Below the pieces are notes generated by a model that was given only the letters and a program-made list of their open reading frames with translations, was not told the origin of the DNA and searched no databases. From assembly GCA_963942565.1 (NCBI GenBank), contig OZ012690.1:37577552-37641551 (forward strand): a stretch of DNA of 64,000 nucleotides, written 5' to 3'. This stretch comes from Maea johnstoni. Lineage: Eukaryota; Annelida; Polychaeta; Spionida; Magelonidae. How positions within the stretch are numbered: position 1 is the first letter of the stretch; the number at the start of each line of letters is the position of its first letter. Shown here piece after piece: positions 45,323 through 59,026 of the stretch. A program made the position numbers and the translations under genes.

Positions 45323-46860
45323 TAGGGCTGTCATTGTTTAAAAAAGATTGTCGATTCGATTAATTGATATTTCTTTTTTCGATTTCGATTATTTCGATAC
45401 GATACATTGATATATGCCCATGACTTATATAGCATCTAATCAAATAGTAGGTAGTAAGTACTAAGTAGTTAGTTTGAAATTCAAAACAGTAGAATGACAT
45501 ATGTATGATTTATTTCAAGGTTTAAATCTATGATCTTACACCCTGCTAGGGAGGGTACTTTTGTAAAACTGCATAACTTAATCCTCATTAGGAGACTATT
45601 CAGGCAATATACTTTACTAAGGGCTGAGTATTCAAATACATAGACAGCAGAGAGAAAAAATTCAGCAGAGAGAATTTTTTTTATTAAATTCAAACCCATA
45701 ATCTTTATTTTGAAACTCAAATATTGGCAGCGTTTAGGTGTTTAGGAGAATAAAATATCTATATGTATATATATACAGTCAACTTGCCTCACTTCTCTTA
45801 AACGACCACTTGCCTTGAACGACCATTTCAAATCCCCCGAGGCTGTTCCCTGTATATTTTACCTTGCTTAAGCGACCACTTGCTTGACGCGACCAACGGC
45901 CATGAAATCTTATCCCTACGAGTAAATGGTCCTTTATTCAACGACCAGTTGAATGCCTAGACGCCTTGTGTATTGAAAAGGGCACAATAAAATAATGAAA
46001 TTATTGGTAAAAATTTGAAAGTATATCATTTCTGAGGGTCCTCAATTGATGATATAGTTCAACTTTTATTTTTCTGAATTGTTTATTCTTAAAATTTTAA
46101 TGAAGAAATTTCAACAAACGCAGCTAGACATAACAACCTCAATAATTCCAGGTCATTGTTGGAAATTCTTTGTTTTTTCGTAACCTCGCTCAGACCCTCA
46201 ACCCCTTCTTAAGAGACCACCTCTTTAAAAGACCACTTTTGACATTTCCCTTGAGCGGTCGCTTAATTGAGGTTTGACTGTATATATATTCGTTTGTATT
46301 ACTTATTATTAAATACCCAGGGCCTGCCAACATTTAAAATACATCATTTCAACATTTACCTACACCAACAATCACATCAGCCACATTTTTTACGAACGGT
46401 GAGTTATGTACCATTGATCGTAATTGTTCGTCATACCAAACAATCACATCAGCCACATTGTTGCGAACGTTGAATAATTTACCATTGATCGTAATTGTTC
46501 GTCATACCATACCTCCAGCCCATTCCGCTGCAACGGATATTCACGAGACTGATCGTGAATTTCCGTTCTTTCATTAGTGGCTTGCCTCACTTAACTGTAC
46601 ACACTTCCTATTGCACTGCAAAAGGAAAGTGCCGCAAGTCACCACTATGTTTCGTTTGTAAACAACATGACGGCTCACACACGTGGGGACCGATCAACTG
46701 CCGCAGCACTCTTCGCAGTTTTGCGGTCGTAAGTATGTTAGTTTTTCTTTTTTTTTGCCATCTCGATGCATCGATTAATGCATCGAGATGGCAAGATTGC
46801 AGTCATCGATTGACTGCAATTGTCGGTACATCGATGTGCGGCGTATCGATGACTGCCCTA
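45323..46860. mobile_element. hAT element with a nested pogo-like element, copy B only
   Basis: The 1538-bp element has ends TAGGGCTGTCAT and ATGACTGCCCTA (one mismatch as complements), flanked by perfect 8-bp duplications, GTGGCAAC, at 45315-45322 and 46861-46868. Copy A keeps the empty site near 15870. The host is itself a MITE (15573-15918 in A). Inside are the nested element at 45776-46280, a two-copy direct repeat of about 73 bp (about 46370-46510) and a near-perfect palindrome at 46757-46792. No transposase recognised. Confidence 0.9.
45776..46280. mobile_element. Pogo/Tigger-like MITE nested in the hAT element
   Basis: The 505-bp element starts CAGTCAACTTGCCTCACTTC and ends in the complement of CAGTCAAACCTCAATTAAGC, in a TA-rich target. 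Repeated CGACCACTTGC/GCGACCAC words near the ends are typical of pogo-group termini. It inserted after, or moved along with, the hAT element. Confidence 0.75.
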
Positions 46861-46868
46861 GTGGCAAC

Positions 46869-48036
<1,168 letters not shown>

Positions 48037-48227
48037 CAGAAGAAGCATATACATATAAATATAGATATATAGATATAGATATTCATATTCATTGACATAA
48101 ATATTTAAACAGCAAAATACATCTAACATAGCTGCTTCAAATATCTGTTGTGCACTTGAAATTTGGATTTGGAATAAGAATATTGATTATCATGACTTTA
48201 AATTTTCTCCATATTAAGAATAAATCG

Positions 48228-48362
48228 TGACTAGCCATTGTAAGTGATTGCGGAAACTGGAATAAACAAGGAATTTGAACCACCAGCTAACCCTAAGTCA
48301 CTGGCAACTTTTTTACAAGCCTTGACACAGGCAGCATCTAGACCACCCAGTTATCAGGCCAG
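48228..48362 (-). repeat. tRNA-derived SINE copy with internal deletion
   Basis: Counterpart of 17221-17402 with about 50 bp missing from the tRNA-side half. Confidence 0.6.
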
Positions 48363-50147
48363 GAAGTTTTGCTTAATGTTGCCAATTAATTCCCTCAATT
48401 ATTTTCGTGAAAATTGTAGATCAAGACTATATTTATTTTTAAAGGGAACTTAAGGCAAGAACATTGATGAACTACATTTCACTCATTCATTCGCATTTTC
48501 CTAGTCCCCTTGTCTTCCAGATGCTCCAACATTTATGAAATAAAATTTTTAGTATGTAAGAATTTGAAAAATATCTTATATAAGATGTTATGTTGGTTAT
48601 GATTAGCATTAAAGATTCTTTCAATGAATCAATAAGGATTCTTTCATACAAAAGACGCATCTTGGGTTACAGTAAAAAAAAGGTACGGAAATATAACAAT
48701 TCACTAAGGATGCTTTTATACAAAAAAGCTCCTTAGTAGTCAGTCGGTTCTTGGGATAAAAGGTATGTAAATCTAAGAAGTCTACTTTCTGAGTATCTGT
48801 CTGATATTTGCAGAATTGCTCGAGCAAGGTTAGTGCATCTGTACTCTTGGGCTTCAGATGTAATTTCTTTTGTTTCAAAGTTCTGTCAAGTAAAGCTTGC
48901 TCCACGAGCGAAAAGGAGTATGTTCTAATCAAGGCCAGAAACACTGGCGGGAATACAAATTAGAGACGCACCACCGTCTCGGCCACAAACCCAGGCTTTT
49001 TAATATTCTTGGTGAAGTAGAATTCCTGTTTGCACATCACAGGTCCTAGCGTTGCCTAGCTACTAGGCATTACTGTGTTTTCATTTCTTTATATATAAAT
49101 GTATGCCTACCCCTATACTTCATACAGACTTGTGACCTACTGTTCGCCATTTAGTTCACCCATTGCCACACAAGGAGATTGTTTGGTAGCAATATATCCA
49201 CCTACCCTCCAAGTATACCGCAGTGCCATCTATCCACAAGGGATGACATATAGATATACCCTAGGAGGCAGGCTAGTCCTAGCCTAAACCTAGGTAAAGC
49301 AATATGTTTCACTTCTTTTCAAAATTAGCCTTCAATGTAATACCAATTCACCCTCATATTTGCCAATGATTATATAATTGACCAATTAGCGATCTTTTCA
49401 CATGCAGCAAACGTCCAAGCAAACTGAACAGCGATAGCGCAAAGGTGCAATGACGGCCAATACACTCCGATCGGCAATCATTGAGGTGTGCGGTAAAACG
49501 GAAGATTGCCAACATCCCTTCCACAGAAAATATTCCGAACCTCTACCCGCACCGTGCGGTTAATCGGAAGAATACAGTATGTTTAATTAAACCTTTCAAT
49601 CTATGACTTTTAACATTCATACTCAGTCTTCTCTGATACTCAGTCTTCTCTGAAGCCATTGGTAGATTGGAATATATTTTGCACAATATCAAAACAAAAT
49701 CAAAATATTTCTACCAATACGGATAAATAAGAAAGAAAAACACTGGCATATTTTTACCCTAACCTGCACCTGCACTGTGCGCCTTTTAGGACAAATACAG
49801 TACCAATACTAATATATTTGAGAAGGTATGATAGTTTTTGATATTGCAATATGTCAATTAGAATTATATCCTGCACATTATTAATCAAGTAATATTCCCA
49901 AAACTATAAAACTGCTAACTGAATGCATAACACTTTCATAAATGTAATCCAAATAAGTCTTACTATTTAGTATTTTGGTGATAATTTTATCACCTACACA
50001 GATTTACAAAAATATTTGAATGATATTCCAATAAGAACAAAACTTGTTCACAAGTTTTTCATATATTTCAACAATTAAGGCTTTATTTCAAAGCCATTTT
50101 CTAACTGCTACTAATCCAAACATTGTTTTAATAGGGGCCTCCTGAGG
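48363..50147. other. Non-coding stretch, counterpart of about 17400-19165
   Basis: No gene seen. About 49350-49560 holds sequence absent from copy A ('gcaaacgtccaagcaaac' onward), with no clear transposon ends. Confidence 0.4.
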
Positions 50148-50370
50148 CTAGGGTCTTAGCCAGGATTTCAAAAATGCCTGTCCAAAACAGCAATTCCAAA
50201 ATATATGCCCATCCAGATTTAGCCACTGATCTACTTCAAATCCTATACCAACTACATTTGATAGCCTATTGTGTCAAAAAAGCAATTACACTTCAACTAT
50301 GTCCTGTTCTCAGGAAACTGCCTGCCTAAAAGACAGGCAGGACGGGTCCTGCATAAGTCCCTGCCTAAAG
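50148..50370 (+). repeat. Dispersed 'cctgtccaaaa' repeat, copy B of 19166-19390
   Basis: Same orientation. The left end reads GGTCTTAGCCAGGATTTC and the right end 'gacgggtcctgcataagtcc'. Confidence 0.65.
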
Positions 50371-50708
50371 CACAAAATGAAGAAGTTTCTCAACCGTTTT
50401 CTCCAAACTTTTGGCTGAAACTGTTATGAACGCTGCTGAGAGAGCTCATAATGTCTTTTCACATCAGCCAATTAGCTAATAAGCTGATCACAGACACAAC
50501 AATAGCATACATGAGTAATGGCATCCACTGATTAGCTCTATTGTGCTGGCAATCCTGGAAGATTCTGTGCTTTTCTATGAAGCCAATTGCACATGGAGTA
50601 AAACACAATAGAGTGGAACCGCATGATAATTCTATTATATACAAAACCAATAACTCAATAACCAGGATCAGACCTAGGGTTTCTGTTTATGGGATCTTTT
50701 CTGTTTGA

Positions 50709-50729
50709 GGGGGGGGGGGGGGGGGGGGG
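50709..50729. repeat. Poly-G tract, 21 G
   Basis: Counterpart of 19723-19741. Confidence 0.95.
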
Positions 50730-50911
50730 CGGAGGAGGGGTTCCTTTTATTTTCTAACAGAGAGGTGGATCTACCTTAAGTTACTGATTTTAAGCAAACT
50801 ATAAGAAGGTACACTTTCTAGCAAGAAAATCAAAATTTTGATTGTAAAGATGTTTTTTTTAATCCCTCAAACCCACACTGACAACATACTTACTTAGGAT
50901 GTATTTGTATG

Positions 50912-51200
50912 TCTTGAGTTAACTATATGCCCAAGCTTTTATTAGGACCCAGGTCAGAACTTGATCAATGAAGAATTCTCATAGTAATTTTTCCCTCACA
51001 AAAAATCCCTCCAAGAGATAATATAACCATTTCATACCCTGAATGATAATATCTGGAAAATGTTGAGAAACCTTGAAGGAAATATTTTTATATAAAATAA
51101 AAGAATGAAAATATATCTTTTTAAAAAAAATTACTGCATATTTAACATTATTGCAATTCATTTCATCTACCCGTTATTATTTTATCAAAAAGAAGTTTCG
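50912..51200. other. Segment present only in copy B
   Basis: About 265 bp absent from copy A (near 19925). The ends are not resolved and no target duplication is visible. Confidence 0.45.
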
Positions 51201-51792
51201 ACAGACAGAATTTCTATGACAATTTTTTAATCATGAATATCTGTCACTAGGGTTGGTACAAGGATTTCAAACAATCTAGTTAACTAAAGCTGGACTGGAG
51301 GAAATTTTGTGATTGCTGTTTTAGATCAGTATTATCGAAATCCTGGCTAATCAAAGACCCTGGGTCTGTGTCATAATTTTATGATGGACGGTAAGATGTG
51401 CTGATAACTATCAGGTCTATGGTCCACTTGATTTATCTGAAATCCTTATTTATTCTTTAGCACATGTCACAGTGCACTTTCAAATTGAATAGGCTTGAGT
51501 AAAAGACATACTTAATTTTACATGTTTAGGGATCACTGACTGAAATTAGGGTTTCATGTGTCTATGGTTATAAATAATCAGGAAAATCAGGATAACATTT
51601 TAAACCCAACTATTAGCTAGTAGTCTCCCTGGGATGGTTGACAGACATGCGCAGGACTTCACCAGCTGGCATCGGCAGTCATCCCTTAGCCCAACATGAC
51701 CAGACTGGGGGAGTAGGAGCTTATCCCGTGTCCTGCCTACTTCCACCCTCCGCATTCAAACATCTCTGATCTTACTTCATATTCCTTCAGCT

Positions 51793-53428
51793 AGCAACTA
51801 TAGACAATACCCTGAGGATGGCAAAGAAGAATCAGGGAACTCAGCCAGTGTCCACTCTCTGAGTATATACATCTCTGATCTTACTTCATATTCCTTCAGC
51901 TAGCAACTATGGACAATACCCTGAGGATGGCAAAGAAGAATCAGGGAACTCAGCCAGTGTCCACTCTCTGTGTATATACATCTCTGATCTTACTTCATAT
52001 TCCTTCAGCTAGCAACTATGGACAATACCCTGAGGATGGCAAAGAAGAATCAGGGAACTCAGCCAGTGTCCACTCTCTGTGTATATACATCTCTGATCTT
52101 ACTTCATATTCCTTCAGCTAGCAACTATGGACAATACCCTGAGGATGGCAAAGAAGAATCAGGGAACTCCGCCAGTGTCCACTCTCTGTGTACATACATC
52201 TCTGATCTTACTTTATATTCCTTCAGCTAGCACCTATGGACAATACCCTGAGGATGGCAAAGAAGAATCAGGGAACTCAGCCAGTGTCCACTCTCTGTGT
52301 ACATACATCTCTGATCTTACTTTATATTCCTTCAGCTAGCAACTATGGATAATACCCTGAGGATGGCAAAGAAGAATCAGGGAACTCAGCCAGTGTCCAC
52401 TCTCTGTGTACATACATCTCTGATCTTACTTTATATTCCTTCAGCTAGCACCTATGGACAATACCCTGAGGATGGCAAAGAAGAATCAGGGAACTCGGCC
52501 AGTGTCCACTCTCTGTGTACATACATCTCTGATCTTACTTTATATTCCTTCAGCTAGCAACTATGGACAATACCCTGAGGATGGCAAAGAAGAATCAGGG
52601 AACTCGGCCAGTGTCCACTCTCTGTGTACATACATCTCTGATCTTACTTTATATTCCTTCAGCTAGCAACTATGGACAATACCCTGAGGATGGCAAAGAA
52701 GAATCCGGGAACTCAGCCAGTGTCCACTCTCTGTGTACATACATCTCTGATCTTACTTCATATTCCTTCAGCTAGCAACTATGGACAATACCCTGAGGAT
52801 GGCAAAGAAGAATCAGGGAACTCGGCCAGTGTCCACTCTCTGTGTACATACATCTCTGATCTTACTTCATATTCCTTCAGCTAGCAACTATGGACAATAC
52901 CCTGAGGATGGCAAAGAAGAATCAGGGAACTCGGCCAGTGTCCACTCTCTGTGTATATACATCTCTGATCTTACTTTATATTCCTTCAGCTAGCAACTAT
53001 GGACAATACCCTGAGGATGGCAAAGAGGAATCAGGGAACTCAGCCAGTGTCCACTCTCTGTGTACATACATCTCTGATCTTACTTCATACTCCTTCAGCT
53101 AGCAACTATGGACAATACCCTGAGGATGGCAAAGAAGAATCAGGGAACTCAGCCAGTGTCCACTCTCTGTGTACATACATCTCTGATCTTACTTTATATT
53201 CCTTCAGCTAGCAACTATGGACAATACCCTGAGGATGGCAAAGAAGAATCAGGGAACTCAGCCAGTGTCCACTCTCTGTGTACATACATCTCTGATCTTA
53301 CTTAATATTCCCTCAGCTAGCAACTATGGACAATACCCTGAGGATGGCAAAGAAGAATCAGGGAACTCAGCCAGTGTCCACTCTCTGTGTATATACATCT
53401 CTGATCTTACTTTCCTTTCATTCTGCTC
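51793..53428 (+). repeat. 109-bp minisatellite array, copy B (about 15 units)
   Basis: Same unit and period as 21359-27275. Here the units nearly all carry GTCCAC and ACATCTC, and some have TACTTCATATTCC. Copy A mostly has GTTCAC and ACGTCTC. No single-base indels are evident. The unit boundary TTCCTTCAG/CTAGC is kept. Confidence 0.97.
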
Positions 53429-53775
53429 GCAACTATGGACTGCTATTATATCCACTGAGCTTGTCAAAGAAGAATCAAGGAACTCAGCCTATTTCCACTT
53501 GAGAATTGTATAAATCTCTCATCTTACCTCCAATTCATTCTGCCCGCTTTTTCCAACAGTTAATAAAGGACAATCCTCTAATTGTGGCAAAGAAGAACCA
53601 GGGAATTCAGCCAGCTTCCACTCTAGATGAGTATATGTACATCTCTGATCTTACCTCCAATTCATTCTGATCGAAACAGGTAATAAAGGACAATCCACTT
53701 CATTAAAGTGGCTGCCAGCTTCCACTATCTGTGTATATGCATCTCTGATCTTACTACTTCTACTCAGCCCGTTTC
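53429..53775 (+). repeat. Degenerate 109-bp units at the array edge
   Basis: About three diverged units with shared words 'ggacaatcc', 'aaagaagaa', 'ctcagcc' and 'catctctgatcttac'. They mark the old edge of the array, before homogenisation. Confidence 0.8.
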
Positions 53776-54469
53776 TACTTTCTGTCTAAATCTTTTTTGT
53801 ACCTTCAAATCCTAAACAGACAGTTTCCCACTATCAATTCTTTGGAGAGATTCAGTCACATGACTGAGTCACATGACTTGCAAGGTTCCAGAGGGGAGGC
53901 AATAACTCATGCTTGAATCGGCAGATTATTCGTCTGGCAAGATTGAGTCATTCCAAAAGGGGTAATTTCTAAGGTAGAAAATTGCCTTTTTAATCCTCTG
54001 AGTATGGGAGTAATGACTGCTAACCACTATCGGGAGTACGCTCTAACAGGCAGGAGGTCACACAGTACAAGACAATCATGATCAGGATAAGAACTTCACA
54101 ACCACTTCCTTGGTTATGCCTGAAGGAAATCTGAAGGCAGTACAGAAATGAAGCATGTACTGTGTGGTCTAATTAACTTGATAAACACATATCCCACTTA
54201 ATTAAATTGAAAATAATGTCTTGGAGCAAGTCCGGATATCTTCCAAGCATTTTCCCAGCATTTTCCCAGCACTAATCTGAGAAATGCTGGGTGTTCCCAA
54301 TATGCATCAAATGAATATATATAATTGAAAATGGTGCTCATTCATTATACAGGCCACTGGCAGAATGAAGAAAATGTAAAACAACACTAATGATCAGTTT
54401 GACCATCATTTACAGTTGATATAGTCCTTGTTCCTCGCTGTTTGCCAACTACATCTTTATATATGGGTT
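53776..54469. other. Single-copy non-coding stretch
   Basis: No gene or repeat recognised. It is the first DNA beyond the duplicated unit. Confidence 0.45.
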
Positions 54470-54570
54470 AAAACTGGTGAAGGAAACGGTGGTATTCAAA
54501 CCAGGCAGTGGTGAGAAACAGCGAGCAGTGAGTGGCGACACAATCCTTAGACCACTCTATCTACGTGGTA
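54470..54570 (-). repeat. tRNA-derived SINE fragment, minus
   Basis: 'gtgaaggaaacggtgg', 'aaaccaggcagtggtgag' and 'ccttagaccactc' lie in SINE minus order with the middle deleted. Confidence 0.6.
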
Positions 54571-54702
54571 CCTTTCAAACAAAGCATTTTTTTAAAAGTA
54601 CAAATAGGAGAAACCCTTAGAATCAAAATCCAAGTGACAGTTCTTCCTCAAATATCTTACCAACTTAGATTTAATTCTCAAAAGATTTTCTTTAGTTTTA
54701 TT

Positions 54703-55358
54703 TAGGGCTGTACACCAGTACCCGGTACCAGCACCGTTAAGAATACTGTCTCGCAAAATACTGGTGCATACTCGTTTCATTTTTTAACGGTATGCTTATC
54801 GGTATTTTGCAAAACTCAAACAACTGTCGAAACCCCAATACAACACAATAATTCAGTAGGAAGTTTGTACTTACACCTGCCGAACTTGTCAACTTGGAAG
54901 GTACGATATAGCGGTGAAGTTGTACCATCGCCGCTATCGCCGAAGCCGTTAGTGTTGTGATTCTTTTTGTTACCGCATAGTGCCGCTGCTGTAGCGATAT
55001 ACAGTGCCAATACGCGGTAGCGATAAGAATCACAATTCACAACACTAATGGCAGCGGTGATGGTACCACATGTAGCTTTGCCGCTATAACGTATCTTCAA
55101 GCAAGAATATGTGGATCTACTCAAGTCAACAAGTTTGTAAGTACTACTTTTCAGTTTACCCATGATGTAAGTAAAATACCTAACAGACAAATTGAGACAA
55201 TCAATTCATTTTAGATTTATATCAGGGACTATGCTAAGTGTGTACTTAGCGTAGTTCAACTTCAACATACCGATAGCAGTACCGATAAAATACCGTATCG
55301 TTTCGACGGTACCGGTTGTGGTACCGTACCGCTTCACCCTTAGCGGTATGCAGCCCTA
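54703..55358. mobile_element. Foldback-like hAT element
   Basis: The 656-bp element has ends TAGGGCTGTACACC and GTATGCAGCCCTA and perfect 8-bp duplications, GTTTTATT, at 54695-54702 and 55359-55366. The two halves are long imperfect inverted copies of each other: GTTAGTGTTGTGATTC near 54948 pairs with GAATCACAATTCACAACACTAA near 55026, and AACTTGTCAACTT pairs with AAGTCAACAAGTTT. So most of it could fold into one hairpin. No transposase. Confidence 0.88.
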
Positions 55359-55366
55359 GTTTTATT

Positions 55367-55794
55367 GACCTAGACGTTGATATCAGGCCTAAAAAACTGT
55401 TCCTGTAACCCTACCCTAACAAGTTTTCATTCAAAAAAATCCCTACCTTTAAGTTTTTTCTGTCCTTCCAAATCCCAATCAACATAAAACATGCATAAAA
55501 CAAACATTTTTGAACAAAAAAGTAATGCAAAAAAATATATTTTACCAACCTACCTACCCTATTTTTTCATCGGACCGTTACAGGAAACGAACATTTTTTT
55601 TCTAGGCCTCAGTATATTACCAGTGTGAACTTGCTCATCATCGTTCAGTGACATGGCTGACACAGCTGGTCAGCTTGCTCCTGAACACAGTGAGCTAAGA
55701 TTTCACAGCTTCTTGGAGCAGACAGGCAGCCAAGCAGCCAGCGGTGTGATATGTGTCTGACAGGTCAATCACCATTCATAACCTATTCATAGCC
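55367..55794. other. Single-copy non-coding stretch
   Basis: No gene or repeat recognised. Confidence 0.45.
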
Positions 55795-56290
55795 AGGTGG
55801 TCTGCTGTGAATGAATAACTGAATGAATGTATAAATGGAGGGATGGATATAGGGAGGGAGGGAGGGATGGATGAAATTATGAATGGTTGGATGGATGGAT
55901 GGATGAGTGAACAAATTAATAAATAAATAAATAAATAGATGAATAAATAAATAGATAAATACATGAATGAATCAATAAACAAATAAATGAATGAATAAAT
56001 AAATAAACAAATGGATGAGTGAAAAGATTAATAAATGAATATTAAATAAATACATGAATAAATAAATGAATAAATAGATAGATAAATAAATAAATTTAAA
56101 AATGAATAAATAAATGAATAAATAAATGGATGAATAAATAAATGAATAAATAGATACAAATTGATAAACATAAAATGAAAATTACTAGATAACAAATAAA
56201 CAAATGAATAAATAAATAGATATATGAAAAAATCAATGAACAAATGAAAGATAGAAAGGAAGAAAGAAAGAAAATTGAATAAAAATATAA
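55795..56290. repeat. AAAT/GAAT low-complexity tract
   Basis: Nearly 500 bp of irregular AAATAAATGAAT, GGAT and GGGA tetranucleotide repeats. The Phe/Ile/Tyr-rich minus frames are by-products. Confidence 0.92.
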
Positions 56291-56667
56291 GAATATATAT
56301 TGGGTTAAGTCAACAAATATACTGTTACTATTAGTGTTGTAACGATCAATCGCCGGTAGTGGTGGGACGATTGATCGCAAACTCGATTGCTCGGCTCGCT
56401 TTGGGCCGAGTTCCGATCAATCGAACTTGCCATCCATCGCTCGATCTTTGCCGAGCGATAATGAAAATAAACACGACCAGACGGCCGCCATTTTGAGAGA
56501 TACGTTTGATCGGCAGGATACACTGTTACTCACTTCTGGAGTGGATTACAGTGTATAATCTCACAGAACCAGCGGAATTGGTAAGTAACAATGTTTATAT
56601 GATTCATCTTCATTGTATGCATTACATTGATACTTTATTTCAGGATGAAATTGATGCGTAGAGTAGT

Positions 56668-56874
56668 CTTGCAATCCGTGGTATTCACTTTCAGTTTCAT
56701 ATATTTCGCACATTGATTTCTATCCTTATTTCGGCTTTTATGTTCATTATATTTATTTATTATTACCACGGATTGCAAGTTCAGAATGTTTTGGGTTTTA
56801 TGAATGCGTAGTTTTGCCGTTATTGCATGTATATTAGGTAGCCGCGATGAGGGCAATGAACTTGCAATCCGTGG
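56668..56874. repeat. Inverted repeat CTTGCAATCCGTGGTA plus third arm
   Basis: CTTGCAATCCGTGGTA (56668-56683) pairs perfectly with 56764-56779. A third direct copy of its first 14 bases lies at 56861-56874. The middle arm could pair with either neighbour. Confidence 0.85.
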
Positions 56875-57359
56875 CCATCGTAATTCTTGAATTTTCCGTG
56901 GCCTCGCGCTAGCTTTCTGTTCTTGTTTTGTCCTTATTTATTCTTTATATTTCTTATATATTGCAAGTCCAGATTGTCTTGCTTCTAGCTACTGTAGTTT
57001 GGGCCGTAAAATTGTATTTTTTTTCGTTTTTAGGGGGCTATGAAACAAGTGGTAGTTTACCTCAGGTAATCTACCAGATAATCGATTATAATCGATTAAT
57101 CGTTCGGCGATCTTGCCGAGCAGTCGAGCGGCAAAATTTCTACGATTCCCAGCACTAATCGCCGGGTTGAGCAATCGGTCGGATTGGGCCGAAATTCGAT
57201 TAATCGACCGGCGAAATGAACAATCGATTTATGCCGATTATCGCTTGTTGTGCTTTTTTGTGCACATCTAAAATGACAGGAGTTGGAATCACTGTCAGCG
57301 CTCATATCTTCATCATATTGCTGCACCATTCTCCATGATTCTAGACTCTTGAACTTCTT

Positions 57360-57413
57360 CCTGATGTTTCCTAACACCAGTACTGTGCAGTTTTGGTGTT
57401 AGGAAACATCAGG
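57360..57413. repeat. Perfect 19-bp hairpin
   Basis: CCTGATGTTTCCTAACACC (57360-57378) pairs exactly with 57395-57413 across a 16-nt loop. The flanks (AACTTCTT, AAGTCAAGAG) extend it imperfectly. Confidence 0.9.
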
Positions 57414-57526
57414 AAAGTCAAGAGTTGGAATTGGATTTGGCAATGTATAATCATTCAAAGTCGATTAATCGTTCGTGAATTTCAACGATTAATCGAGCCA
57501 AATTTTTCGAACGATTCCCATCACTA

Positions 57527-58386
57527 GGACTTACTATCTATATATCTTCTATAAAGGGGATGGTTTATTCCTTTATCCTTTTTCACAACAATAGCATCTA
57601 TTGTATGACACAAAGATTTCTATGCAAAGGTATTACATGTTTTCTTACACACAGATGGCACTTTAACCCAACCCACTGTATGTCTACCTCTTTGTATATA
57701 TAACAAAAGCTACAGGTAAATTATGTGTTAAACGATGGCCATAGTTGACTCCCAGGAAAATTAGCAAAATAAATCTTTAAAATAAAAAAGTTTTCACTAA
57801 CAACAATTTGCTGTGCACACCTCTAAATGCATATCAACTAAAGAATGCTGAAAACAGAAAATCAATGAGAGGTGTATTATCTCCTAAGAAAATGATGTCA
57901 GAGCCAACCTGCTTCAATAAAGTCCAGCCAATTGCAAGTTATTCCCTGAATTTCCATACCATATAAATGACTTCACACTGAATGACCAAGGTATCTGAGA
58001 CCTTATTACTTAGTAATCTTTCCAAAAAATCTGTCCAAAATTAGGAAGATGCTATCTCTCAAAAGAGGGAAAAAAAAATTCTTCCAACTATTTCTTGAAG
58101 ATTAACATGATTTCATGACAGTCATATTTCAGTCAGATCACCATGGTAACATGAGCATGGATGGGTGAACATGAGAAAAGGCTAAATCAGATTGCAGCTT
58201 GTGTCTGAGACTTGCTTCTGACAGGTCTTGAAATGATGCACCAACATCTGCCATATACAGACTCTCGGCCCATTAATCACGATATCCTTTGAACAGAAGA
58301 CATGGTCAAAATTATAAACTGCCAAGTCATCCAGTTGAGTAAGGCTCCCTTTCACAGCAAGTTATGAGTAGCAAGTTCTAGTTATT
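57527..58386. other. Single-copy non-coding stretch
   Basis: Nothing recognised. Confidence 0.45.
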
Positions 58387-58807
58387 TTAACCCATTCAAA
58401 CCTGTAGCAAACGAAACATCTTGACAATATTATTGATCAATATCTTTTTGACCATAACCTTTCAAAGAAAACATTTGAAGTATTGATATTGCAGAACCTG
58501 TTCAACAGTCCTCCGTCAAATACTTGGGATCATATGCGAACTCCAAAGTTATTCTTTTAATTACCATACTAGTATAGGTTCATATGACATGGATACATGT
58601 TTTGAATTCTTCTTGACTAGTGTTTTCAGGATTTAGGGTAATAATTCAGGAATTAAGAATGAATTCACAAAATATTAAAAGGAGAGCTGTTGGGTGTGTT
58701 TTGATCAATAGTTCTTCAACAAATATTTATCAAAAAATGCACTGGTCAAAAAAGTTATCACCAAAAAAGTGAAACACTATTGGTTGCTACAGGCATGAAT
58801 GAGTTAA
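58387..58807 (+). repeat. TTAA MITE family 1, long form
   Basis: TTAACCCATTCAAACCTGTAGCAA at the left and the complement of TTAACTCATTCATGCCTGTAGCAA at the right give inverted ends of about 24 bp with a few mismatches. At 421 bp it is twice the usual length and could be two copies fused. Confidence 0.75.
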
Positions 58808-58812
58808 TCTGC

Positions 58813-59026
58813 TTAATCCTTATAGTGCTGAGGCTACTTTCGTCCAAAGTACAAGGAGGCAAAGATTTTTGAATACCATCTAAAGCCTGTCATGTTGGTA
58901 TTCATTGGAAAGCTCTCCATGAGAACTCTCAGATGAGTACCCATGTGCCAGAGTTTCAGCCACTTTTTCAGTTCTTTTGCATCATTTTGTATTGGTCATT
59001 TCAGTCACCAACAGCAAAAGGGTTAA
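58813..59026 (+). repeat. TTAA MITE family 2 copy
   Basis: TTAATCCTTATAGTGCTGAG to CAACAGCAAAAGGGTTAA, 214 bp, lying 5 bp after the family 1 MITE. Confidence 0.8.

Larger units (their letters stand above)
56332..57526. mobile_element. Probable hAT element rich in ATCGATTAATCG
   Basis: Left end TAGTGTTGTAACGAT and right end, inverted, TAGTGATGGGAATCGT. GTTACTAT precedes the left end and CTTACTAT lies 3 bp past the right one, a near 8-bp duplication. A TAGTGCTGGGAATCGTAG end also occurs inverted at about 57138-57155, so this may be two related elements merged. Inside are the inverted repeats at 56668-56874 and 57360-57413. No transposase recognised. Confidence 0.6.

Noticed and set aside
56332-57155. 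Alternative hAT element ending at the internal GATTCCCAGCACTA
   Set aside because: No 8-bp duplication fits those limits; the outer limits give a near match.
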